DNA of 11,914 nucleotides, from positions 1 through 11,914 of the forward strand of contig JAQUYR010000036.1 in assembly GCA_028691715.1 (NCBI GenBank), given 5' to 3'. The position numbers and the translations under genes are program-made. The stretch comes from Bacilli bacterium (GTDB taxonomy: Bacteria; Bacillota_I; Bacilli_A; ML615J-28; CAG-698). Shown piece after piece: positions 5,120-11,914 of the stretch (the first letter of the stretch is position 1; every line of letters starts with the position of its first letter). The notes beneath the pieces were generated by a model. The model had not been told where the DNA came from. It saw nothing but the letters and a program-made list of their open reading frames with translations, and ran no database searches.

Positions 5120-5593
5120 TTAATTATCCTGCTCAAATCTCTTTAATATCTGTAAATAATCGTTTTGAAGATCACTGTTAATCTTAGGATGATTTAGTTG
5201 AGTTATCTCACCATGATTTTTTATTATGTTAGCTATTTCATCCATATAAAATCCATCCAAAGTGGCAATAAATAGATACGACGGATTCCAGGATTGACTC
5301 ATTCTGTTCGCAGCCTTAAGCGTATATTCCGAGCTTAAAGAACGCTGATATTTAACCTCTATTAATTTTACCTGTCTGGTATCTCTATCAATAACCGCAA
5401 AATCGGGAGCGGTTCTTAATGTTTCAATCATCGGGTTGCTTTCATTAAACCCTTGTTGAATCATTTCAGGGATGACTTTTTCATAACCAAATTCCAAAAC
5501 AGTAAAATTACCCGATTCCCTAAACATTTGTGAAAATATTGTTTCGGCGATTTTGCCTTTAACAAGTTGTCTAGTGAAATTTACATTACTCAT
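5120..5593 (-). CDS. Small PD-(D/E)XK nuclease-like protein
   Basis: The 157-residue sequence fits a restriction-endonuclease-like fold. A first helix has GKIAETIF with E17. Strands follow in FTVLEFGYEKVIP, then TAPDFAVID with D64, and KLIEVKYQRS with E79 and K81. The E...D...ExK pattern is the PD-(D/E)XK metal-binding active site. The C-terminal ~45 residues are a helical tail (LNHPKINSDLQ to FEQDN). There is no recognisable DNA-binding domain, so it may rely on partners for targeting. It overlaps the preceding double-nuclease gene by 4 nt (ATGA), which implies translational coupling, and the SppA-like gene begins 19 nt later. A degenerate copy of its 3' end lies at 3108-3230. It might be a cleavage subunit of the operon's machine or a Holliday-junction-resolvase-like enzyme; the exact subfamily is not clear to me. 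Confidence 0.82.
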   Translation of the reverse strand: MSNVNFTRQLVKGKIAETIFSQMFRESGNFTVLEFGYEKVIPEMIQQGFNESNPMIETLRTAPDFAVIDRDTRQVKLIEVKYQRSLSSEYTLKAANRMSQSWNPSYLFIATLDGFYMDEIANIIKNHGEITQLNHPKINSDLQNDYLQILKRFEQDN

Positions 5594-7089
5594 ATTATTT
5601 TAATTAATTCTTTCCAAATAGCATACATGGCATAAGTATCCATATAGCAATATTTTAAAAGATTTTTAGCAGTCTCATTTTTTTCTTCTTCAGAACTAGC
5701 GTTTAGAATTTTTTCAAACCACGCTTCCATGGCCGAGCCACCCTCCCTTATCGCTAATTCTTTATAACTTAATTCTGGGACTAAAACGGGTAAGACTTTT
5801 TTAATCGATGTACTTCCTTTAAAATTAGGATGGACATGCATCTGTTTATGAAATACATCCATCAAATCATAGATCCTATTATTTATATCGGAAAGAAATT
5901 CTCTATTACTTGGACTTAATTCTCCTAATTCTGAGTTTCTGGTTCGTTCAAATGGTTTGTACCAAACAATAACATTGCCCTCTGGTCCGATAGATTCTTT
6001 CAGAGCAGAAATTATTCCTTCGGTTGGATCAGAATTATCTGTATGGAGATATTCGTGATGTTCTATGTCACCGTCAGAACTATTTAAAACATGTAAGGAA
6101 AACTGGAAAGGAATGTGTTGATATGGTTTAAATCCTTTAAATAGAGGAATGGCTGGCGGATATGTTTCATAATCTAAAAAATACAAAGGATAGCTAAGCG
6201 ATTCTAATTCATTTTTTATAGCCGAATGATCTATAATTGGTATTTGGCTCTTATGTACATCAGTTTGGTTTCTCTGTGTGTCTGATAATTTGAAACCATC
6301 GGGAATATCATTAATATCCAAAATTCCAGAATTTACTAATTCAGCCAGTTTTTTCTTGCTTAACCCTATACGAGAAAGGTCATGAATTGAATATTCTGGA
6401 ACCTCTGGATGAGAACAATGAAAAGTTGAACAATGATTACTGCGTCCTTGATATATACAAGTACATTCCAAAGCATTCTCATCTTCTTGAAAAAGAGCTT
6501 CTTCGGCTTTATTCATTCTTTCTCTAGTAGCATCTTCTCTTTCTAAGATTTTGTCGGTTACATCATCTATAACAAAAAGTTCGTGAATATTTATTTCATC
6601 ACCACGAATATATTCTTTATTTAAATGGATAATATTAACTCTTCCGATTTTAACGCCATAATCACACAAGACCACATACTGAAAAGCGGCATCCTCAACA
6701 TGATCTCGCTCTTCACCATTTTCTTTCAAAGTATTTGTACCTTTTATTTCGTATAGATTCCAGCAATCATTATCCTTATCGTATTCTAAAACATCATTTC
6801 TGGCTAAAAAATTTCCCAAAATAAAAGTTGATTGAAAAATAACAGGCTGTTTATCTTTGATATATTGCTGTGTTTTTGTTGTCGCCGCTTCACCAAATTC
6901 TTCAATCAAAATTCCAGACGGAAAAAGTTTTCTCGCCCATAATTCAACTAAATTTCCATTAGCGACTAAGCTTTTTTCGAAAGCGGACAACTCAAATTTA
7001 GATGCTAGCTCTGGTTTATATTGTTTTAGCCAGGCATTCTTAGCACAAGTTAGAAACTCAAGATAAATTGTTTTTGTAATGTGTTGCAT
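5590..7089 (-). CDS. Cas4-like PD-(D/E)XK plus DUF2779/DEDD exonuclease fusion
   Basis: The N-terminal half (1-235) looks like a Cas4/RecB-type nuclease. It has C15, RNDVLEYD with D99, LYEIKGTN with E114 and K116, and a following FQY (Q137-Y138). A cysteine cluster C209, C211, C220, C225 could, with C15, bind a 4Fe-4S cluster. A helix-rich linker (235-285) follows. The C-terminal half (about 290-499) matches the DUF2779 type. It has FLDYETYPPAIPLFKGFKPY with D306 and E308, PFQFSLH, YKPFERTRN, YDLMDVF with D411, and YCYMDTYAMYA with D484. The Y-x-x-x-D arrangement there (Y480/D484) suggests a DEDDy 3'-5' exonuclease. Two separate nuclease centres thus sit in one chain. Its ATG directly follows the stop of the helicase gene (TAAATG) and its TGA overlaps the next ATG, so it is tightly coupled on both sides. 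End processing with the helicase is the natural inference. Confidence 0.88.
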   Translation of the reverse strand: MQHITKTIYLEFLTCAKNAWLKQYKPELASKFELSAFEKSLVANGNLVELWARKLFPSGILIEEFGEAATTKTQQYIKDKQPVIFQSTFILGNFLARNDVLEYDKDNDCWNLYEIKGTNTLKENGEERDHVEDAAFQYVVLCDYGVKIGRVNIIHLNKEYIRGDEINIHELFVIDDVTDKILEREDATRERMNKAEEALFQEDENALECTCIYQGRSNHCSTFHCSHPEVPEYSIHDLSRIGLSKKKLAELVNSGILDINDIPDGFKLSDTQRNQTDVHKSQIPIIDHSAIKNELESLSYPLYFLDYETYPPAIPLFKGFKPYQHIPFQFSLHVLNSSDGDIEHHEYLHTDNSDPTEGIISALKESIGPEGNVIVWYKPFERTRNSELGELSPSNREFLSDINNRIYDLMDVFHKQMHVHPNFKGSTSIKKVLPVLVPELSYKELAIREGGSAMEAWFEKILNASSEEEKNETAKNLLKYCYMDTYAMYAIWKELIKII

Positions 7090-10000
7090 TTATTTATTCT
7101 CTAAAATTGGATTTATGCCAAGCTCTTCTAGTTTTGTCCATAAACTATCAAGAGCGCTTTCTTTGTTTCTATAGAACGAACTACCAGATATTCTCCAAAA
7201 TTCCCAACCAGCTCTTCTAAGTTGTCTTTCTCTAAACTGATCTTCTTCCCAGTTTTCAAGAGTATGATATTGATCACCATCACACTCAACGGCTAAACGA
7301 GCGTTATCACCCTGAATAACTAAGTCGATTCGATAGCCAATTACTGGATATTCTGGAAGAACTTGATAACCCTTATCTATTATAAGATTACCAACATCAT
7401 AGGAAAATTGAGACGCTCTTCCAGAATCAAACTCCTTCTTTAATATTTTTCTTCCAGCTTCCAGTTCCTCTGTTTTTGGATCGTAATACCAGTTTAATAT
7501 TTTATACCTCCAGTCATCCTGATTTCTAAATTCTTCTACTGGGATAGAATGATATAAAAATACCTGATCACGCCCTCTTGTAGCAGCGACATTAAACCTC
7601 TGGGCTGTTCCTTTGTCTGTTATCGCTCTTACCGTATCATTTGGATTATTTGGATCCAAAGCTTTTACCATTGATAAGAATATTACATCACGTTCATCCC
7701 CCTGGAACGCATAAGCATCTCCGCAAACAATATTTCTTTCTTCAATAATTTTCTCACCTATTTTTGGATGTCTTAGAAGAAGTTCTTTTATATATTTTGC
7801 CTGGTCCTCTGCTAAAAGAGAAATAACGCCAAAAGTACATAAATGGCCATCTGGCCTTTGTTGATATAATGGGTCGTCTAGCAATTCCGCAATTTTATCA
7901 ACAATTGCCCTTGCCTCTGGCTCGTTAACTTTGTTATTTGTATTTTGATAGCCACCATTAACAAGTTTAGGAATTAACGCTGGTCTCAATAAACCACTAG
8001 GGTTAGGATATCTTAATGGCCTTAATTTACCTTCATAAATATGATGGTTACTAAACTCTATTATCTCTGGTACACATCTAAAGTGTTCATTTAATTGTAT
8101 TAGATTTGGAATTCTTATCTTAGCCAAATCAAAAAGGCTTGCTGTTATAGAAAAATTATCTTTATGCGGAACATCGTATAGAAATCTTGAAATCAATTCA
8201 TAAATTCTTTCTTGATCTTGAAAGATGCCAGCTGGACTAATTTGGTCAGGATCGCCAACAACCAACAATTTTTTACCAAGATATCCAATTTCTAAACCTC
8301 TAATATCACATTGACTGGCTTCGTCAAAAATAACAATATCAAACATGCCAGCTTTTGGATCAGAGAACATCTGAGCAACTCTATGTAGTGGCATAATCCA
8401 AACAGGAACAGCATTCTTAGCCTCCTTTAATGATTCTTGTGCGGCCGATAAATGCTTATGTGCCCATTTCCCGGTACCCTTACCGTATTTCTTCATTGAA
8501 TCAGACCATGCCATCAAAGCATCTCTTTGCGGTTTTGTAACTTTATCTATTTGTTTTTGCCAGGCGAGAATAGTAACAAGATCTGAATTTAATTGAAACT
8601 CTTTTTTTGAAAGACGCTCGTGTTGATTTTGTAATTCGTCAATACTTAGATGGTCGTGTATATAATCTAGCCATGACTTACAACGTTCAATTTTCCAAAC
8701 TAACTCTAAATTTTCAGGACAAACAAATTTAATACTTTCGTTCGCTAAACCAACAATATCTTCATATAAATTTGGTGCCTGACTTTTTATTTTATTTGCA
8801 ATTTCATTTAATCTCTCCGATTTCTTTTTATTAGTATTTAATAAAGACAGCCTATCAACTGCATTGATCCAATCATCAATATTTTTATTTTTTATAGCAA
8901 TTACAAGATTCTGAGATATCTTATGAGGATTATTTGAATAACTAATAATTGCGCTAACCCACTCATTAAATATGTCTTCTAGCTTTAAAAGCTCAAAATG
9001 GGCGACGCTAGAAGATATTAATTTAATAGCATTACAGATATCTTCTATTTCTGTAAATTTTAAATTAGATAGCTCTCTAACTTCCTTAAAATAATCGTTA
9101 ATGCATGAAAAATCTGAATAGTAATTAACCAATCTAGCTATACTATCCAAAAATACCTCTATTTTAACTACGTCAAACTTTTCAGTAATAAAAGCAGGGC
9201 GATTTTTAATTGATAAAAATGCTTGATTTATCAATGTCATTACATCCTTTTCAGCGGCAATTAATTCTAATTTATTAATTAATAAACTAATCCTTTCTGA
9301 ATTATCTGGGCAACGATTATCTACTAAACATTTTTCTAAAACTAACTTCGCCTTTGCAGGTAAAAGCATTTTTCCAAAAGTACTAATTTTTGATCCTTTA
9401 ATAACCTTATCTCTTATTACAGAAGCACCATCTTCTAAGTCATTAAATGAAAAATTCAAAGGAAAAAAAACTTCGTGACCAAATATTATTTTTCCAAGAT
9501 TTCTTATTTTTTTTATTTTTTCAGATATTTTCTGTAGAATCGTGTTCCATTTATCTCTTTCATTTTGGCTTATTCCACAAATATTAAAAATTTCTTTCTC
9601 GTAATCATTATCGATGGTTATCAATATTTTATGAGCATTTTCAAGAACATCAAAAAGAGTTAAAACATATTCTTGTTTTAGAATCTTTTCTGATTCTTTA
9701 AATAATTTATTTGAAGATTCTGATTTGCGCGCAAACTCATCAAATGAAGAAAAAGCACCAGAAACAATATCGCTATTAGGTAAAATAGATTGATCTGGCA
9801 GGTCAAATCTATACAGATCCCTTTCATCTTTTGGTAGTTCACACAAAAGAGTATATACATCTTTTAAATCTTTTTCTGTAAATTTTAATTCTTGGTCAAA
9901 TTCAACTTTATCCGTAAACCAACCAATTTCGTCATCGTTGTAATATCTATTAATCAATTTTGCAGCTTCAATCGGATTTAATTCTTCATTAAATATTTTT

Positions 10001-11700
10001 AATTTTTGAGTAGAATCAGCTAGAACATATTTTCGAATTAAATTAGCGACCGAAGATTTGTCCTCCCTAATTTCATTTAATTCATTTCTAATTAATTTAA
10101 CTTTAGCTTCGCTAAATTTTGTATCTCTGTCTCCCAGATTAGAGCTTATTTCGGTTATTGATTGTTGTAAGATGCCGTCACGTTTAGCTGTCTGTCCTAA
10201 TTGAGAAACAACTAAACTACGAATATTTTGAGGTAATTTATTTCTTAACACTTCAAGAGCCTTACTTGTCTGAGATGTCACCAACACACTTTTCCCTTGA
10301 GCTAAAAATCTAGCGATTAAATTTGCTATTGTGTGACTCTTCCCAGTTCCTGGTGGCCCCTTTACGACAACGCCGTAATATGATTCTATTCTTTCAGCTA
10401 TTCTTTTTTGTTCGTCATTCCATGGTAAAGGAAACAACAATTCCGATTCATCTATTACATGATTTAATCCTTCATCATGTGAGACACCACTTTCATTTTT
10501 ATCTATACATTTATCATACTCCCCAATTAAATCATTTATAAATTCCGTTGACTTCGTTCCATTATTTTCGATGTCTCGCTTAATAGTTTCTGCATATTTT
10601 GACCACAAACTATTAGTCCTTTTTCTAACTAATATGATTGGGGCATTCCATATACTCGGGTTTTTTGTTATCTCTGGATTAGCAATTATTTCTTTACTGA
10701 AATTAGCGTCGCTATCCGGCGAAAGGTAGTTTAAAAAAGTATTAACTTGAGTTTTTAATGTCTCAAAATGCCAAAAATCAAATGGTTCAGCATTTATTAA
10801 ACCCATCCATTTATCCAAATCAACTTCTGCTGGATTATCCATCTCTGATATTGGAGATATCTCAACAAAACTTTTAAACATTGGGTCTGGACTCAATTCG
10901 ATTGTCCTATTAGTTGCATCAAAATCAAGAGATAACGGGGTAAAAAATATAGGAGAATAAATTTTACCAACAGATTTATTGTCCCATGTTAAAATACCTT
11001 GACCCAGAAGCAATTCATAAGAATCTCCCTCATTTTTTAATAATAAACGGAGTGCATACAGCTGATCATATAACAAATTTGCTTTATAGGCCTTGTTAAC
11101 CTTTTCAGACCATTTTTTCCAATCATTATTTATATAACCAGCTAATAATTTATTTAGTTCTGGATATTCAATCCAGTAGTTTGGTATATATCTATACTCA
11201 ATTAACTCAGGTAATTTATTATTTTTTAATGTCACCCAGTCAATCAAGTTTTCTGGAATTTCGTTCTTTACCTCAAAATTTTTTCTAAAATTTTTAAAAC
11301 TCTCAACTCGGTCTTTATCTTCATTAAAAAATACTTTTCTATCAATTTTTTCTAGTGGAGCTGGTTCATCCATGGGGTTAACATCAATAATCCAATCAAT
11401 CAATGCATCAGGTAATTTAGGTGGTTGCTCTATGGTCTTTTTTTGAACCTTGACTAAAGAGCTAGACTTATTATCTTTTTCATCAATTTCAGTTTCAAAA
11501 TTCTTAATAAACAAGTTGTCTAGGTCTGTAGGGTAATCAGCTAGCCACCAAGGTGAAGGAGAAACTGTGGATATTTTAAAGTCACGCGTAATAGTATCAT
11601 CCAGAGACAAGGCCTTTTCCAAATAGGTAAAAAGTCTAATAATTTTACCCTGAGTCTCTAGAGATACTTCTATCTCATTCTTTTTGTTTTCTTTTATCAT
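7090..11700 (-). CDS. SF1 (Upf1/Dna2-like) helicase with C-terminal MTES_1575/Vsr-type nuclease domain
   Basis: This 1536-residue protein has all the SF1 helicase motifs. The Q-motif region is FPLPWNDEQKRIAERI (423-438), Walker A GPPGTGKS (448-455) and Walker B DIVIFDEASQ (1121-1130). Motif III is VVGDPDQISP (1147-1156), followed by LNEHFRC (1203-1209), QGDERD (1333-1338) and RFNVAATRGRD (1368-1378). About 660 residues separate Walker A from Walker B. Most of this is a helical, coiled-coil-rich insertion. The N-terminal ~420 residues have no family I can name but contain two copies of a P-x-x-LIDW motif (97-103 and 149-155). The C-terminus (about 1435-1535) is a Vsr-like nuclease with RIDLVI (D1459), VECDGDQYH (E1472, D1474, H1479) and GWEFWRISGSSFYRN. 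Helicase-nuclease proteins of this layout occur in defence islands. The gene begins 4 nt after the preceding ORF and ends flush with the double-nuclease start. No Shine-Dalgarno is present. Confidence 0.92.
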   Translation of the reverse strand: MIKENKKNEIEVSLETQGKIIRLFTYLEKALSLDDTITRDFKISTVSPSPWWLADYPTDLDNLFIKNFETEIDEKDNKSSSLVKVQKKTIEQPPKLPDALIDWIIDVNPMDEPAPLEKIDRKVFFNEDKDRVESFKNFRKNFEVKNEIPENLIDWVTLKNNKLPELIEYRYIPNYWIEYPELNKLLAGYINNDWKKWSEKVNKAYKANLLYDQLYALRLLLKNEGDSYELLLGQGILTWDNKSVGKIYSPIFFTPLSLDFDATNRTIELSPDPMFKSFVEISPISEMDNPAEVDLDKWMGLINAEPFDFWHFETLKTQVNTFLNYLSPDSDANFSKEIIANPEITKNPSIWNAPIILVRKRTNSLWSKYAETIKRDIENNGTKSTEFINDLIGEYDKCIDKNESGVSHDEGLNHVIDESELLFPLPWNDEQKRIAERIESYYGVVVKGPPGTGKSHTIANLIARFLAQGKSVLVTSQTSKALEVLRNKLPQNIRSLVVSQLGQTAKRDGILQQSITEISSNLGDRDTKFSEAKVKLIRNELNEIREDKSSVANLIRKYVLADSTQKLKIFNEELNPIEAAKLINRYYNDDEIGWFTDKVEFDQELKFTEKDLKDVYTLLCELPKDERDLYRFDLPDQSILPNSDIVSGAFSSFDEFARKSESSNKLFKESEKILKQEYVLTLFDVLENAHKILITIDNDYEKEIFNICGISQNERDKWNTILQKISEKIKKIRNLGKIIFGHEVFFPLNFSFNDLEDGASVIRDKVIKGSKISTFGKMLLPAKAKLVLEKCLVDNRCPDNSERISLLINKLELIAAEKDVMTLINQAFLSIKNRPAFITEKFDVVKIEVFLDSIARLVNYYSDFSCINDYFKEVRELSNLKFTEIEDICNAIKLISSSVAHFELLKLEDIFNEWVSAIISYSNNPHKISQNLVIAIKNKNIDDWINAVDRLSLLNTNKKKSERLNEIANKIKSQAPNLYEDIVGLANESIKFVCPENLELVWKIERCKSWLDYIHDHLSIDELQNQHERLSKKEFQLNSDLVTILAWQKQIDKVTKPQRDALMAWSDSMKKYGKGTGKWAHKHLSAAQESLKEAKNAVPVWIMPLHRVAQMFSDPKAGMFDIVIFDEASQCDIRGLEIGYLGKKLLVVGDPDQISPAGIFQDQERIYELISRFLYDVPHKDNFSITASLFDLAKIRIPNLIQLNEHFRCVPEIIEFSNHHIYEGKLRPLRYPNPSGLLRPALIPKLVNGGYQNTNNKVNEPEARAIVDKIAELLDDPLYQQRPDGHLCTFGVISLLAEDQAKYIKELLLRHPKIGEKIIEERNIVCGDAYAFQGDERDVIFLSMVKALDPNNPNDTVRAITDKGTAQRFNVAATRGRDQVFLYHSIPVEEFRNQDDWRYKILNWYYDPKTEELEAGRKILKKEFDSGRASQFSYDVGNLIIDKGYQVLPEYPVIGYRIDLVIQGDNARLAVECDGDQYHTLENWEEDQFRERQLRRAGWEFWRISGSSFYRNKESALDSLWTKLEELGINPILENK

Positions 11701-11704
11701 AAGT

Positions 11705-11914
11705 TTATTGTTTTACAATTTTGGTTATTTCTATATCCGGAGAACATTTATCGCTTGGTGCACAATCAATACCGTTAATAATCCCTCTTACAGTATAGAT
11801 ATCATCAAAGTAATCAGAATTTTCATCAAAAGGAACGTTATAATAATTTAATATATATTTAACCCAATTCCCATCCCAATCAGAATTAATCACTATATTA
11901 TCGGCATCCATTAA
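11705..11914 (-). CDS. Unrecognised ORF, 5' end beyond the window
   Basis: The frame is open from the right edge to the stop at 11705-11707 (69 sense codons). An ATG at 11911 could be a start, but the codon before it (TTA) is in frame, so the gene may well begin outside the window. The visible part has an acidic, W/Y-rich first half (DWDGNWVKYILNYYNV) and a second half YTVRGIINGIDCAPSDKCSP, ending EITKIVKQ. The latter looks like a small beta-barrel segment with two cysteines 6 apart. I do not recognise it. It lies 4 nt upstream of the helicase gene and is therefore probably part of the same operon. Confidence 0.6.
   Translation of the reverse strand, partial: LMDADNIVINSDWDGNWVKYILNYYNVPFDENSDYFDDIYTVRGIINGIDCAPSDKCSPDIEITKIVKQ

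Noticed and set aside
5100..5132. Promoter for the SppA-like gene from TATAAT at 5104-5109
   Set aside because: The hexamer abuts the start codon and there is no -35 at 16-18 nt. In A/T-rich sequence it is probably accidental, and the 19-nt gap suggests co-transcription.
1..11914. CRISPR array, given the Cas4-like nuclease
   Set aside because: No regularly spaced repeats occur anywhere in the window, and no other Cas-like protein is present.
1..11914. Recoded genetic code (UGA as glycine, Gracilibacteria/SR1)
   Set aside because: The double-nuclease gene ends at TGA in a perfect ATGA overlap with the next gene, and all other long frames are intact under the standard bacterial code.

Overview
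The window looks like part of an AT-rich bacterial genome. I lean towards a Patescibacteria (CPR) member. The reasons are the strong A/T bias with tight A/T-rich gene junctions, the near absence of Shine-Dalgarno motifs even where a start is certain, and a leftmost protein that resembles a hypothetical family I associate with CPR genomes. TGA is used as an ordinary stop (5590-5592), so the recoded UGA=Gly code of Gracilibacteria/SR1 is unlikely. Phylum placement is inference. Every gene I can support lies on the minus strand, so transcription runs from high to low coordinates.

Right part (4156-11914): a compact leftward operon. In transcription order it holds the 3' end of an unrecognised ORF running off the window edge (11705-11914), and a 1536-residue SF1 helicase ending in a Vsr/MTES_1575-type nuclease domain (7090-11700). 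Next come a 499-residue double nuclease with a Cas4-like PD-(D/E)XK domain and a DUF2779/DEDD exonuclease domain (5590-7089), and a 157-residue PD-(D/E)XK protein (5120-5593). An S49 SppA-type membrane serine protease follows (4156-5100). Junctions are 4 nt, 0 nt, a 4-nt ATGA overlap and 19 nt, so the genes are probably co-translated. One helicase plus three or four nuclease active sites in such tight coupling suggests a multi-nuclease DNA-processing machine, most plausibly anti-phage or anti-plasmid defence. I do not recognise it as a named system.

Middle part (1937-4045): an HD-type hydrolase of the (p)ppGpp-hydrolase/SpoT-HD kind carrying an unusual C-terminal zinc-binding tail (3242-4045). 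After it comes a non-coding gap holding an 84%-identical fragment of the 3' end of the 157-residue nuclease gene (about 3108-3230). Then come a peptidase E-like S51 hydrolase (2489-3097) and a protein of unknown function (1937-2485). The duplicated fragment fixes the S51 start at 3097 and shows that a second copy of the nuclease gene once lay here.

Left part (1-1936): a zincin-like HExxH protein (866-1711) flanked by 13-bp direct repeats. Around it is a 437-base non-coding stretch with two strong hairpin terminators, a GC-rich four-way-junction-like inverted-repeat island, and pieces of an intergenic repeat whose modules recur on the other side of the zincin gene. A near-perfect sigma70-type promoter (TTGACA, 17 nt, TGaTATAAT) then drives the partial gene at the left edge (1-428).
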